Shown here: piece by piece, positions 51,651-61,348 of the stretch
How positions within the stretch are numbered: the stretch's first letter is position 1
How the letters are laid out: each line of letters starts with the position of its first letter
From: Streptomyces sp. NBC_00483
GTDB lineage: Bacteria > Actinomycetota > Actinomycetes > Streptomycetales > Streptomycetaceae
Length of the DNA stretch: 64,000 nt
NCBI RefSeq assembly: GCF_036013745.1
Contig: NZ_CP107880.1
Location: 1,488,001-1,552,000, forward strand
Direction of reading: 5' to 3'
Program-made: the position numbers and the translations under genes
The notes under the pieces: generated by a model
Told to the model about the DNA's origin: nothing
Database searches by the model: none
The model's input: only the letters and a program-made list of their open reading frames with translations

Positions 51651-52597
51651 CACCCACGCACCCTGAGTCGAGGATCGATCAGCAGATAGGCCAGGTCCAC
51701 CAGGAAGTTCACGAGCAGCACCGCCACCGCGATGATCATGACGACGTCCTGTACGACGATGAGGTCCCGGTTGGCGACACTGTCCAGCAGCAGGCTGCCG
51801 AGGCCCGGGATCACGAAGACCCGCTCGATGACGACGGCGCCCACGAGGAGCGTCGCCAGTTGCAGCGCCAGGACGGTGACCACCGGCACGGACGCGTTGC
51901 GCAGCCCGTGCCGCACGAGGGCCTGCATCGGGCGCAGCCCCTTGGCGCGGGCGGTGCGCAGGTAGTCCTCGCGCAGCACGTCGAGCACGGAGCTGCGGAC
52001 GTAGCGGGTGAGGACGGCGGCCTGCACGAGGCCGAGGGAGAGCGCGGGCATCAGCAGCTGTTTGAGGAAGAGCACCGGATCGTCGACCGGTGGTGTCCAA
52101 CCGTTCGCCGGCAGCCAGCCGAGCCCCACCGCGAACACGGTGATCATGAGGATGCCCGCGAGGAACGCCGGTACGGCCACGCCCACTTGGGACACGGCCG
52201 ACAGGACGAGTCCCGACGGCTTGCGGTGCCGCACCGCCATCAGCGTGCCCAGCGGCACCGCCACGATGCAGGCGATCACCATGGCCGTCCCCACGAGCCA
52301 GAGCGTGACCAGGAGGCGGTCGGCGAGCTGCGGCCCGATGGGCGTATGGGAGATGTAGGAGTCGCCGAGGTCGAAGGTGACGATGTCGTGCATCCAGCCG
52401 AGGTACTGGTCGACGAGGGGCCGGTCGAGGCCGAACTGTTCGCGCAGCCCCGCCACCGCGGAGTCGGAGGCGCTGACGCCGAGGGCGACGCGCGCGGGGT
52501 CGCCCGGCAGCACCGCCATGAACGCGAACACCACGACGGAGCTCACGAACAGGCTCGCCACCAGGATCGCGATCCGCTGCAGCAGTCGGACGATCAT
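51650..52597 (-). CDS. Peptide-type ABC transporter permease (DppB/OppB-like)
   Basis: 315 aa. It starts with a membrane helix (IAILVASLFVSSVVVFAFM), then LPGDPARVALG and LREQFGLDRPLVDQYLGWM, typical of OppB/DppB, and an EAA loop REDYLRTARAKGLRPMQAL. It follows the binding-protein gene by 17 bp. Confidence 0.93.
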   Translation of the reverse strand: MIVRLLQRIAILVASLFVSSVVVFAFMAVLPGDPARVALGVSASDSAVAGLREQFGLDRPLVDQYLGWMHDIVTFDLGDSYISHTPIGPQLADRLLVTLWLVGTAMVIACIVAVPLGTLMAVRHRKPSGLVLSAVSQVGVAVPAFLAGILMITVFAVGLGWLPANGWTPPVDDPVLFLKQLLMPALSLGLVQAAVLTRYVRSSVLDVLREDYLRTARAKGLRPMQALVRHGLRNASVPVVTVLALQLATLLVGAVVIERVFVIPGLGSLLLDSVANRDLIVVQDVVMIIAVAVLLVNFLVDLAYLLIDPRLRVRG

Positions 52598-52613
52598 CGG
52601 TTCGGGCCGCCTT

Positions 52614-54182
52614 TCATGACCGGTCGGCCGAGCCGGCCGGGTGGGACGAGCCGGACCGGCTCAGGCCGGTGAGGTCGAGGGATTCGGTGACGCTGTTCAC
52701 CGGCAGACCGGTGATGTCCGCGTCCGCCACCATCAGGTTCGGCAGCAGGAACAGCCAGTCGGCGGCAGCGTCCTTCGAGAGCGTCCGGGCGGCGGCGCGC
52801 ATCGAGGTGATCTGCTCCTTCTGGCTGCCCTCGTCCGCCTTCGCAAGGAGCTTGCGGAACGCGGGGCTGTCGTAGCGGGTGTAGTAGTCCTTGCTGCCGA
52901 ACACGGCGGTCATGTCACGGGGTTCGACGTGGCTCATGATCGTCATGTCGTAGTCGGCATTCTTGAACACCGTCGTCAGCCAGGCCGCGGGGAACTCCAG
53001 CTGGTCCAACTCGACCTTGAATCCGGCCTGTTCGAGCTGACTCTTGACGACGGTGCCGCAGGCGGCGGCGTACGGCAGTGTCGGAATCCGCAGCCGCAGC
53101 GTGCGCCCGGCCTCCCCGGACTCCTTCAGCAGCCGTTTCGCCTTGGCGCGGTCGTACGGATACATGTCGGTGAGGTCCTGGTACCACGGGTCGGTGGGCG
53201 GCACCATGCTCCCGATGAGCTTGCCGCGGCCGCCCCAGCAGGTGTCCACGAGGGCCTTGTGGTCGATGGCGTAACGGACCGCCTGCCGCGCCTTCCCGCT
53301 CTTCATGGGCCCTGACCCGTTGTTCAGCGAGAGCATCACCTCGCCGTTGGTCGAGCCCTCGATGACGCGGTACTTGGGGTTGTTCTCGAAGCGGTAGAGG
53401 GAGTCCGGTGACTGCATCGCGCCGATGACATCGATGGTGCCCGTGAGCAGCGCGTTGTTCATCGCCGTCGGGTCCTTGAAGTACTTGAGCGTGACCGTGT
53501 CGAAGTGCGGGGCGCGCCCCCAGTAGCCGGGTCGGCGGGCGAGCGTGATCGAGTCGCCGCGGTTCCATCTCTTCACTTCGTACGGTCCGGTGCCGACGGG
53601 GTCGGTCGCGAGCTTGTCGGTTCCGGTGCGGCTGAACATCGCGCCCACGCGGGTGGTCATCCGGTACAGCCAGTCGTTGCTCGGCCGCTTCAGGGTCACC
53701 TTCAACTCGTCGCGGGAGACGGCCCGTACGTGGTCCACGACGCCCATCGGGGCCTTGAGCGCCACCGTCCACTTGGGGATGACGCGCTCGATGGAGAACT
53801 TGGCGTCCTCGGCGGTGAACGGTGCGCCGTTGCTGAACTTCGCGTTCTTGGTGAGGTGGAAGGTGTACGTCCTGCGGTCCTTCGACAGGTCCCAGGACGT
53901 GGCGAGCGCGGGCCGGATCCTGCCGCGCTGGTCGAGCTTCACCAGGTTTTCGTAGACGTTGTAGAGCAACGCCTGCGGCACGGCGGCGCCTTCGGTCTTC
54001 GTGAAGTCGAGGTTGGACGGTTCGGCGGTGAGGCCGATCGCCAGGGAGTCGCCGGGGCCCTCGGGGCGGGAGCCGGCGGCCGTGGACCCCGCGGAGCATG
54101 CCGTGGCCAGGAGCAGGACGCCGCAGGCCAGCAGGGATGCGGCCGTCCGGACTGGGCGCCCGAATCGTCGGTCCTTGCTCAT
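52614..54182 (-). CDS. Peptide-type ABC transporter substrate-binding lipoprotein
   Basis: SBP family 5 lipoprotein, 522 aa. The signal peptide ends in the lipobox LATAC; the mature start, SLAIGLTAEPSNLDFTKTE, is characteristic of DppA/OppA relatives, as is FSIERVI. It probably binds a short peptide, amide or amino-compound. ATG 54182 is chosen because GGAAGG precedes it at eight bases; a GTG nine bases upstream would lack spacing. First gene of the seven-gene minus-strand operon, divergent from the amidase. Confidence 0.92.
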   Translation of the reverse strand: MSKDRRFGRPVRTAASLLACGVLLLATACSAGSTAAGSRPEGPGDSLAIGLTAEPSNLDFTKTEGAAVPQALLYNVYENLVKLDQRGRIRPALATSWDLSKDRRTYTFHLTKNAKFSNGAPFTAEDAKFSIERVIPKWTVALKAPMGVVDHVRAVSRDELKVTLKRPSNDWLYRMTTRVGAMFSRTGTDKLATDPVGTGPYEVKRWNRGDSITLARRPGYWGRAPHFDTVTLKYFKDPTAMNNALLTGTIDVIGAMQSPDSLYRFENNPKYRVIEGSTNGEVMLSLNNGSGPMKSGKARQAVRYAIDHKALVDTCWGGRGKLIGSMVPPTDPWYQDLTDMYPYDRAKAKRLLKESGEAGRTLRLRIPTLPYAAACGTVVKSQLEQAGFKVELDQLEFPAAWLTTVFKNADYDMTIMSHVEPRDMTAVFGSKDYYTRYDSPAFRKLLAKADEGSQKEQITSMRAAARTLSKDAAADWLFLLPNLMVADADITGLPVNSVTESLDLTGLSRSGSSHPAGSADRS

Positions 54183-54201
54183 GCACGACACCTTCCGCCG
54201 T

Positions 54202-54218
54202 AACTGGCCTGACCAGTA
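54202..54218. promoter_or_regulatory. FadR-type operator candidate
   Basis: AACTGGCCTGACCAGTA has 5-bp dyad arms ACTGG/CCAGT and resembles the FadR-subfamily consensus (TGGT-type half-sites around a short spacer). It lies between the divergent binding-protein and amidase genes, whose operon encodes a FadR-type GntR regulator. Confidence 0.65.
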
Positions 54219-54224
54219 AGCTCA

Positions 54225-54264
54225 CTTGACAGGTACCGTGACGACTGAGGGAGTACCTGTCAAG
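54225..54264. promoter_or_regulatory. 12-bp perfect inverted repeat with 16-bp spacer
   Basis: CTTGACAGGTAC and GTACCTGTCAAG frame 16 bases. Each arm holds a TTGACA-like -35, reading outward from the right-hand arm and inward from the left. It may be two half-operators or a divergent promoter element. Confidence 0.6.
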
Positions 54265-54275
54265 AGGGCGGCGCC

Positions 54276-54332
54276 TGTCCAATGGAGAGATGGCTGTCCA
54301 TGGGAGAGGGTCCCGTCCAGAGGAGAGGGTGC
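54276..54332. repeat. 19-bp tandem repeat, three copies, multiplying the amidase ribosome binding site
   Basis: Copies at 54276-54294, 54295-54313 and 54314-54332 each contain GGAGAG or GAGAGGG. The last copy places AGGAGAGGG five bases before the amidase ATG at 54335; the others are near-duplicates upstream. Confidence 0.75.
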
Positions 54333-54334
54333 GG

Positions 54335-55765
54335 ATGTTCACCGAACAGAACCTGGCCACCATGTCCGCCGTCGAGATGACCGCCCGCTTCGCCGATCGC
54401 TCGGTGTCGCCGGTCGAGGTGCACGACGCCGTGCAGTCGGTGATCGAGGCGCGCGAGGGCGTGCTGAACGCGTTCTGGGTGCGGGACCCCGCCGAGTCCC
54501 GCAAGGCGGCGGAGGCGAGCGAGGCCCGTTGGGCGGCCGGGGAGCCGCTGGGGCCTATCGACGGTGTGCCGGTGACGCTCAAGGAGAACATCGCCCGCAG
54601 AGGCGTCCCGATGCCTTCGGGCAACGCGGGAGTGGAGCCGGTCGTCCCCGACCGGGACGCGCCGATCACCGAACGGGTCCTGGAATCGGGCGGATCGGTC
54701 CTCGGCTCGACCGTGATGCCCGACTGGGGCATGCTCTCGTCCGGCGTCTCCAGCCGGCACGGCATCACCCGCAGCGCCTGGAACCCGGCCTGGACGACGG
54801 GCGGTTCGAGCTCCGGGGCGGGCGCGGCGGCCGCGGGCGGGTACGGGCCGCTGCACGTCGGCTCGGACATCGGCGGCTCGATCCGGCTCCCGGGTACGTG
54901 GCTGGGCCTGGCCACCCTCAAGCCGAGCGACGGCCGAATCCCCCTGGACACCCCGTACTTGGGGCGCGTGGCGGGTCCCATGGCGCGCACGGTCGCGGAT
55001 CTGGCCCTGCTCATGAGGGTCCTGAGCAGGCCCGATCCGCGGGACTGGACGAGCCTGCCGCCGCAGGACATCGACTGGTCGCGGCCGGGTGGGGACGTGC
55101 GCGGACTGCGTGTGGGCCTGCACCTGGACGCGGGTTGCGGAGGCCCGCGCGATCCGGAGGTGGTGGAGGCGGTGCGCCGGGCGGCGGGCGTCTTCGATTC
55201 GGCGGGGGCGACGGTCGAACCGGTGGAGCCGTTCATGTCCCAGGAACTCCTGGACGACCTGGACCTGTTCTGGCGGGTGCGCTCCTGGAACGACCTCCGC
55301 AAGCTGTCCCCCGAGGCCGCGTTGCGCGTCCACCCGTACATCATGGGCTGGTGCCGCGAGGGCGCCGACGTGCCCGGCACCCGGGTGCTCCACTGCTACC
55401 AGCAGATCATGCGGATCCAGGCACAGACGGTGGCGGCGACGCTCCCGTACGACATCGTGCTCTCGCCGGTGGCGCCCGTGGCGGCGTTCGCTGCGGAGCA
55501 GCCGATGCCGTTCATGGAACCGGGGAAGACGATGTCGCACATCGGCTTCACCGCCCCGTACAACATGTCGGGTCAGCCCGCCGCGACGGTCAACTGCGCC
55601 TTCACGGCGGACGGTCGGCCCATCGGCGTACAGATCTCGGGGCGCCGCTTCGACGACCTGGGGGTCCTCCAGGCGGCGGCCTGGTACGAGCGGAACCGGC
55701 CGGCCGAGGCGGTCCCCCAGTGGCCGGACGACGCTCCGCCGGCCCTGGAGGGGGAGGCGCCGTGA
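54335..55765 (+). CDS. Amidase (amidase signature family)
   Basis: 476 aa. The Ser-cisSer-Lys triad is visible: Lys83 in VTLKENI, the SSS at 158-160 in TTGGSSSGAGAA and Ser182 in GSDIGGSIRLPG. It hydrolyses a carboxamide to acid and ammonia; GatA-like indole-acetamide or aryl amidases are the nearest type by eye. ATG 54335 is chosen for its strong ribosome binding site. It forms an operon with the FadR-type regulator and the D-amino-acid-oxidase-like enzyme and faces the ABC operon, so the imported compound is probably an amide. Confidence 0.92.
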   Translation: MFTEQNLATMSAVEMTARFADRSVSPVEVHDAVQSVIEAREGVLNAFWVRDPAESRKAAEASEARWAAGEPLGPIDGVPVTLKENIARRGVPMPSGNAGVEPVVPDRDAPITERVLESGGSVLGSTVMPDWGMLSSGVSSRHGITRSAWNPAWTTGGSSSGAGAAAAGGYGPLHVGSDIGGSIRLPGTWLGLATLKPSDGRIPLDTPYLGRVAGPMARTVADLALLMRVLSRPDPRDWTSLPPQDIDWSRPGGDVRGLRVGLHLDAGCGGPRDPEVVEAVRRAAGVFDSAGATVEPVEPFMSQELLDDLDLFWRVRSWNDLRKLSPEAALRVHPYIMGWCREGADVPGTRVLHCYQQIMRIQAQTVAATLPYDIVLSPVAPVAAFAAEQPMPFMEPGKTMSHIGFTAPYNMSGQPAATVNCAFTADGRPIGVQISGRRFDDLGVLQAAAWYERNRPAEAVPQWPDDAPPALEGEAP

Positions 55766-56532
55766 CGCCGGAGGGGGCACGGTTTCAGCAGGTCGCGCCG
55801 GTCCGGCTGTACCAGCGCATCGTCGAGCAGATCGAGCAGGCGATTGCCTCCGGCGACCTGAAACCGGGTCAACGCCTGCCGAGTGAACGCGAGTTGGTCA
55901 GCCAGTTCGGCGCGAGCCGCCCCACGGTGCGCGAGGCGCTGCGCGTCCTGGAGAGCAACGGCCTCATCCGCTCCCGCCACGGCGATCCGCACGGTCCGGA
56001 GATCCTGCCGTTCACCACGGCGGGCCTGGCCAAGGAGATGACGCGGCTCGCCCGCTTCGACACCATCTCGATGGCCGAGCTGATCTCGTTCCGCATGATC
56101 CTCGACGGCTCGGCCAGCCAACTCGCGGCGCGCCTGCGCACGGACGACGAACTGTCCGCGATGGAGGCGACGGTGACGGCAATGACACACGCCATCGACG
56201 CGGGCTACGAGGAGTTCAGCAAGGCGGACGTGGCGTTCCACGAGGTGGTGGCGCGGGCCAGCCGCAACGCGCTGATAGAGGTCTCCAACCAGGTCGTCCG
56301 CGGGGCGGTCCTCACCCTGATCGCCGACAAGGTGGCCCACGCCGACAACCGCCAGGCCCTGATGCGCACCTCCCTCCGCCACCACGAGGAGGTCCTGGAG
56401 GCCATCCGCACCCGCGACGGCCTGGCAGCGGCCCGCATCTCCCGCCGAACGTTGTACGACTACTACGCGGGGTATGTGGCGGAGGAGGAGCGGGGGCCGT
56501 TGCTGGCGCTGGTGGAGGGAGAGGGGGCCTGA
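55762..56532 (+). CDS. GntR family regulator, FadR/FCD subfamily
   Basis: 256 aa. The winged HTH near 35-70 (LPSERELVSQFGASRPTVRE) and the FCD domain about 95-235 with the metal-ligand pattern (Asp in FSKADVAFHEVV and His in LRHHEEVLEAI). GTG 55762 overlaps the amidase stop (GTGA). Likely regulates both its own operon and the divergent ABC operon at the FadR-like box. Confidence 0.92.
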   Translation: MTPEGARFQQVAPVRLYQRIVEQIEQAIASGDLKPGQRLPSERELVSQFGASRPTVREALRVLESNGLIRSRHGDPHGPEILPFTTAGLAKEMTRLARFDTISMAELISFRMILDGSASQLAARLRTDDELSAMEATVTAMTHAIDAGYEEFSKADVAFHEVVARASRNALIEVSNQVVRGAVLTLIADKVAHADNRQALMRTSLRHHEEVLEAIRTRDGLAAARISRRTLYDYYAGYVAEEERGPLLALVEGEGA

Positions 56533-56537
56533 GAGCC

Positions 56538-57653
56538 GTGTCACCTGAGCGTGTCGCAGTCATCGGCGTGGGCGTCGTGGGTGCCTGCGTGGGCTGGAAC
56601 CTGGCCCGCCGCGGCGCCCATGTCGTCCTGGTCGACGCGGGCAAGCCTGGCGAAGGGGTCAGTAACTGGTCGTTTTCCTGGGTCAACGCGAGTAATAAGA
56701 CCGTCAGCAGGGGCTACTTCGATCTGAACGTCGCCGGGCTTGCGGCGCACCGGGAGTTGGCCGGGGTGCTGGGGGCCGGCTCCTGGTGGCATCCCACTGG
56801 TCATCTGCGCTGGGCGGACGAGGGCGCGGCGGAGGTGAAGCTCCTGGAGACGGCGGAGTTGCTGGGGAGGTGGGGGTACCGGGTCGAGGCGTGTACGGGG
56901 GCCGAGGTGCGGCGGCGGTTCGAGCCTGCGGTCAGCGTTCCCGATGCAGCCCGTGTGCTGTTCTATCCCGACGAGGGGTGGGTGCACGGGCGGCGGCTCG
57001 TCGGGCGGCTGGTCGAGGAGGCCGTCGCGGCCGGTACCGAGGTTCGGGTCAGCACCGCCGTGCGTGACATTCGGACCGGTGCGGATGGTGGTGTTCGGGC
57101 GCTTGTTCTTGGTGATGGGAGCGCGGTCGATGTCGACGTCGTCGTGAATGCCGCCGGACCCGATGCCTCGCACGTTGCCGGGCTCGTCGGGCGGGACCTG
57201 CCGATGCGTCGGGAGCCGGGCGCCGTCGCCCGGGTCGACTGCGTCGAGGTGCCGGTGCGGCGTGCCATGCATACGCCGCACATCGAGATCCGGCCCGACG
57301 GGGACGCGTCCGTGGTGCTGCACAGCCGGGAGATCGACGCGCTCATCGATGCGGAGGAGGGCGCCAGAGATCCGGACGAGTTCGGGAGGCTGCTCCACGC
57401 GTCCGCACAGCGCGTCGTCCCTGAGCTCGCCCAAGCCCGTATCGCAGGGACTCGTGTCGTCAATCGGCCGATTCCCGTCGACGGGTTCCCCTCCGTAGGG
57501 GCCGTACCGGCCGTGCCGGGCTACTACGAAGCCGTCACCCACAGCGGCATCACGCTCGGGCCGGTCATCGGACGACTGCTCGCCGCGGAGATCCACGGCG
57601 GGAGCAGCGACGCGCTGCTCGCAGGCTTTCGGCCGGAGCGGTTCTCCCGATAG
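56538..57653 (+). CDS. FAD-dependent oxidoreductase, D-amino-acid/glycine oxidase (DAO) family
   Basis: 371 aa. The N-terminal FAD motif VAVIGVGVVGACVGWNLARR is followed by a glycine-oxidase-like substrate domain; VVNAAGPDASHVAGLVG and THSGITLGPVIGRLL are the other conserved blocks. It oxidises a primary or secondary amine or D-amino acid to an imine and then an oxo compound. GTG 56538 lies five bases after the regulator stop. With the amidase, ABC importer, aldehyde dehydrogenase and SDR it suggests stepwise breakdown of an amino-amide. Confidence 0.9.
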   Translation: MSPERVAVIGVGVVGACVGWNLARRGAHVVLVDAGKPGEGVSNWSFSWVNASNKTVSRGYFDLNVAGLAAHRELAGVLGAGSWWHPTGHLRWADEGAAEVKLLETAELLGRWGYRVEACTGAEVRRRFEPAVSVPDAARVLFYPDEGWVHGRRLVGRLVEEAVAAGTEVRVSTAVRDIRTGADGGVRALVLGDGSAVDVDVVVNAAGPDASHVAGLVGRDLPMRREPGAVARVDCVEVPVRRAMHTPHIEIRPDGDASVVLHSREIDALIDAEEGARDPDEFGRLLHASAQRVVPELAQARIAGTRVVNRPIPVDGFPSVGAVPAVPGYYEAVTHSGITLGPVIGRLLAAEIHGGSSDALLAGFRPERFSR

Positions 57654-57719
57654 GGGGCCGCCCCGGTAAACGTCCGTCCGCCACGCCGACGCCGGCGAGA
57701 GGATCCTGCCGCGCGTCAC

Positions 57720-59663
57720 TCACCCATGACAGGCCGACGTACCGCACGCACCATGGGCGGACCCCGGACGCGGTACGTCCAGCGTCGGGTTGCGGTCGAA
57801 GAAGCCGAACGGCTTGAGGGTGAAGCCCGTGTGGTCGACCGGCATGACCGGCCAGTCCTCGGGGCGCGGGGCGTGGGTGAGCCCGAACGTGTGCCACAGC
57901 GTGAGGGGTTGGCCGTCGAGGTCGCGGTCCGCGGCAGCGTATGCGGGCAGGCCCGCGCCACCGGGGTGCTGGTTGACGAAGTCGCCTGCCGGGTAGCGCT
58001 CGGCGGCGTCGGAGCGGGTCACCCAGAGGTGCCTCGTGGCGAAGGCGGCGCGCGCGGTGACCGAGGACGCCGGGTCGGCGAGCAGCGTCGGCTTCCCCTC
58101 CGGGAACAGGGCGTAACCGACGGGCCTGCCGAGGTGGTTGAGGGACTCCGGGTTGGTGATGTGCCACGTGCGGTCGGCGGCCGGGTCCGCGTCGCGCTGC
58201 GCCGCGCGCTCGGTGAGCAGCGGGGTGCGGCGCAGCGTGAAGGCGTTGCCGCGCGGGTTGTCGGGGGCGACCGGGACGCGGACGGCGTCGACCTCCTCGA
58301 CGCGGTTGGTGACTCCGTCGACGGCCATGTCGAGGCGTGCGCAGAACAGGTGTTGGTGGAAGGGGGCGCCGAGCCCCGGCGCGATCTCGGCCCGGAACCG
58401 GTCGTCGCCCTCGTACGCGGCGGTGAAGACGACGCCGGTCGCCTTGGCCTCGAAGGCGATGGTGCCATCGAGGTACAGGTACCAGTAGAAGCCGTAGTCG
58501 TAATTGCCGATCGTGGTGAAGAAGGAGAGCACCATGCGGCGTTGGCGCCGGGTCTCGGCGGAGCCCGCCCACAGGTCGGTGTGTTTCCAGAGGATCCCGG
58601 CGTCCTCCTCGTGCAGGCAGATCGCGTTGCGCAGGGTCTGCGGTGCGCCCTGTTCGTCGGCGATCACGGCGTCGAGGTAGGTGATGTCGCCGACGCAGTC
58701 GCAGCCCAGCTCAAGGGAGTTGGCGCAGCGGCCGATCAGATACTCGCCGGTGTCGAAGTAGTTCTGCCAGGAGCGGACCGGGGACGGGTCGGCGTAGGGC
58801 ACGACCATTTCCGCGATGGAGGCGCGGTGGATGATCGGGCGGGTGCGGCCGGTGTCGCGGTCGGCGAAGGCGATACGGTGCAGGACGAGGCCCTCGCGGA
58901 CGTCGAAGCCGATGTCGAGCGACCAGTTCTCCCACGTCAGGCGGTGGCCGTCGAGGGCGAAGCTCGGGCCGTCGGGCTGGGTGACCTCGATGGGGCGCTG
59001 GGTGGTGCGCGGCGGCCCCGTGACCTCGGGGTCGTCGAAGTTGCCGGAGCCGGTGGGGACCGGGACGGGGCCGAGGTCGATGACCCGGTCGACGGTGCGG
59101 CTGGTGACATCGACGTAGCCGACGAGCCCGTCGACCGGGTGCGCCCAGGCGTGGTCCGCCTCGTGGTCCTGCACGAAGGCGAGGCCGCGCAGGATGCGCC
59201 GCCCGGTCTCCTGCGGATACTCGTCGGCGTACACACCGGCGGACAGGGGTGCGACCCGCACCTTCCGCACGTCGAGGCCCCGGCGCTCCAGGGCAGCGAG
59301 CCACCGCTCGTCCTTGGCGAGCACCTCCTCGACGGCGCCGAACTCTTCTTCCAGTACGGGGAGTTGTCCGTCCTTCGCCGGGTCGAGCTGCCGGTCGGAC
59401 ACCACACGCCCGTCCGTCAGGGACACCACGACGTCGCGGGCGGGCGCTCCGGCCGTGTCCTGGAGCAGGACCCGCACCCGGCGCCATTCCGCGTCCGCTG
59501 TCCCGCCATTGAACAGCGCTTCCTTCGCGGGTTCTTCGAGCCCCAGATAGGCGAAGCGGGTGGTGTCGGCGAGCAGGTCCGCGGCGCTCAGGATGTTCCG
59601 GGCCGCCCGGATCTCCTCGGCCGTCACCGGTGCGAGCGGATCGTGATCGTGCAGGTCACTCAT
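57720..59663 (-). CDS. Copper-containing primary amine oxidase (TPQ type)
   Basis: Oxidises primary amines to aldehydes with release of ammonia and hydrogen peroxide; 647 aa, no signal peptide seen, so cytoplasmic as in other actinomycete enzymes. The topaquinone precursor Tyr388 is in GNYDYGF (N-Y-D-Y), the catalytic base Asp in [10 protein letters not shown] and copper-ligand His residues in PFHQHLF. ATG 59663 is preferred to upstream starts because it precedes the conserved N-terminal domain directly. Divergent from an aldehyde dehydrogenase, the natural next step. Confidence 0.93.
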   Translation of the reverse strand: MSDLHDHDPLAPVTAEEIRAARNILSAADLLADTTRFAYLGLEEPAKEALFNGGTADAEWRRVRVLLQDTAGAPARDVVVSLTDGRVVSDRQLDPAKDGQLPVLEEEFGAVEEVLAKDERWLAALERRGLDVRKVRVAPLSAGVYADEYPQETGRRILRGLAFVQDHEADHAWAHPVDGLVGYVDVTSRTVDRVIDLGPVPVPTGSGNFDDPEVTGPPRTTQRPIEVTQPDGPSFALDGHRLTWENWSLDIGFDVREGLVLHRIAFADRDTGRTRPIIHRASIAEMVVPYADPSPVRSWQNYFDTGEYLIGRCANSLELGCDCVGDITYLDAVIADEQGAPQTLRNAICLHEEDAGILWKHTDLWAGSAETRRQRRMVLSFFTTIGNYDYGFYWYLYLDGTIAFEAKATGVVFTAAYEGDDRFRAEIAPGLGAPFHQHLFCARLDMAVDGVTNRVEEVDAVRVPVAPDNPRGNAFTLRRTPLLTERAAQRDADPAADRTWHITNPESLNHLGRPVGYALFPEGKPTLLADPASSVTARAAFATRHLWVTRSDAAERYPAGDFVNQHPGGAGLPAYAAADRDLDGQPLTLWHTFGLTHAPRPEDWPVMPVDHTGFTLKPFGFFDRNPTLDVPRPGSAHGACGTSACHG

Positions 59664-59684
59664 GAGTCGCTCCCGAAGCTTTGC

Positions 59685-59769
59685 CCTACGTCCGTGTCCT
59701 GGCGAACGTAGGCCGGTGGAATCGCGCCGGTGCGGCAGCGCGTGCACGCGTAGGCGCCATTGCGTGCAC
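59685..59769. promoter_or_regulatory. Divergent control region of amine oxidase and aldehyde dehydrogenase
   Basis: CCTACGT/ACGTAGG with a 14-base spacer (59685-59712) and the palindrome GCGTGCACGC (59740-59749), repeated in part as GCGTGCAC at 59762-59769, lie in the 199-bp gap. They are candidate operators; no regulator gene is adjacent. Confidence 0.5.
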
Positions 59770-59862
59770 CCAGTGGTGTCCCGCGCCCGGCGCGAAGGGT
59801 CAGGGTCGCAGCATGCCGTCCCGGCCGGGAACGGTCCACCGAGCGACCTACGGAGTACGCAC

Positions 59863-61320
59863 ATGGACCATCGCCATGACCACCTCTACATCGGCGGAGC
59901 GTGGGTGCGCCCCAGCACCGGGCGGCGGCTCGCGCCCGTCGACCCGAGCACGGAGCTGCCGCTCGGGTCCGTCCCCGAGGCGGTGGAGGCGGATGTCGAC
60001 GCGGCGGTGCGCGCCGCCCGTGCCACCTTCGACTCCCCTGGTTGCTGGGCGAGTTGGGAGCCTGCGCGGCGCGCCGAGGTGATGGACCGGTTCGCCGCGG
60101 AGCTGGACGCGCGGGCGCAGGACATCGCGACGCTGGTCAGCGCGCAGAACGGGATGCCCGTGAGCATCGCCCGGCAGCTGGAGGTCGGCTATCCCGGCGC
60201 GGTGCTGCGCTACTACGCGGGCCTGGCACGCGAGACCGCGTTCAGCGAGGTGCGCACCGGACTGCTCGGCGGCTCGGTGGAGGTGCGGCGGCTGCCGGTG
60301 GGCGTCGTGGCCGCGATCGTGCCGTGGAACTATCCGCAGGTCCTGTCCATGTTCAAGATCGCGCCCGCGATGGCGGCGGGCTGCACGGTGGTGCTCAAGC
60401 CGTCCCCGGAGACGGTGCTCGATTCGTACCTGGTCGCCGAGGCCGCGCAAGCGGCCGGGGTGCCGGCGGGGGTGCTGAACTTCGTACCGGGCAGGCGCGC
60501 GGCGGGCGCCCATCTGGTGGCGCATCCGGGCGTGGACAAGGTCGCGTTCACCGGCTCGACGGCCGCGGGCCGCGCCATCGGCGAGACCTGTGGGCGTCTA
60601 CTGCGGCCCGTGACACTGGAGTTGGGCGGCAAGTCGGCCGGTATCGTCCTCGACGACGCCGTGCTCGACCCGGCGGTCATCGGCCAGGACCTCGTCGCGG
60701 CCACGCTCACCAACAACGGCCAGACCTGCTTCCTCAGCACCCGCATCCTCGCCCCGCGCGGCCGCTACGCGGAGGTCGTCGACCTCGTCACCGACCTGGC
60801 CGCCTCCCTGCCCGTCGGCAACGCCCTGGACGCGAAGACCCTCGTCGGCCCGCTGGTCAGCGAGTCGCAGCGCGAACGGGTCGAGGGGTACGTGGCCAAG
60901 GGCGTCGCCGAGGGCGCCCGGCTCACCACGGGCGGCCGCCGCTCGGCCGGACTCGACCGCGGCTGGTTCCTGGAGCCGACCGTCCTCGCCGACGTCGACA
61001 ACTCCTGGACCGTCGCCCGCGAGGAGATCTTCGGCCCGGTCCTGTGCGTCATCCCCTACGAGGACGAGGAGGACGCCGTCCGCATCGCCAACGACTCCGA
61101 CTTCGGGCTCGGCGGCACCGTATGGACCGCCGACCTGGAGCGCGGCGCGGCCGTCGCCCGCCGCGTGCACACGGGCACGATCGGCGTGAACGGCTATCTG
61201 CCGGACCCCGTCGCCCCGTTCGGCGGCGCGAAGGCGAGCGGCCTGGGCAGCGAGCTGGGCCCCGAGGGACTCGCGGCGTATCTGCGGTACCAGAGCGTGT
61301 ACGGGGTCGGCGCACGCTGA
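59863..61320 (+). CDS. Aldehyde dehydrogenase
   Basis: NAD(P)-dependent, 485 aa. Cys289 is in [10 protein letters not shown], Glu253 in LELGGKSAG, the cofactor loop in [11 protein letters not shown], and [17 protein letters not shown] is conserved. Resembles aryl or aliphatic aldehyde dehydrogenases. Divergent from the amine oxidase gene, it would convert the aldehyde product to an acid, completing amine catabolism. Confidence 0.93.
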   Translation: MDHRHDHLYIGGAWVRPSTGRRLAPVDPSTELPLGSVPEAVEADVDAAVRAARATFDSPGCWASWEPARRAEVMDRFAAELDARAQDIATLVSAQNGMPVSIARQLEVGYPGAVLRYYAGLARETAFSEVRTGLLGGSVEVRRLPVGVVAAIVPWNYPQVLSMFKIAPAMAAGCTVVLKPSPETVLDSYLVAEAAQAAGVPAGVLNFVPGRRAAGAHLVAHPGVDKVAFTGSTAAGRAIGETCGRLLRPVTLELGGKSAGIVLDDAVLDPAVIGQDLVAATLTNNGQTCFLSTRILAPRGRYAEVVDLVTDLAASLPVGNALDAKTLVGPLVSESQRERVEGYVAKGVAEGARLTTGGRRSAGLDRGWFLEPTVLADVDNSWTVAREEIFGPVLCVIPYEDEEDAVRIANDSDFGLGGTVWTADLERGAAVARRVHTGTIGVNGYLPDPVAPFGGAKASGLGSELGPEGLAAYLRYQSVYGVGAR

Positions 61321-61348
61321 CCTCGGAAACCCGCGGGGCCGCGGTCGC

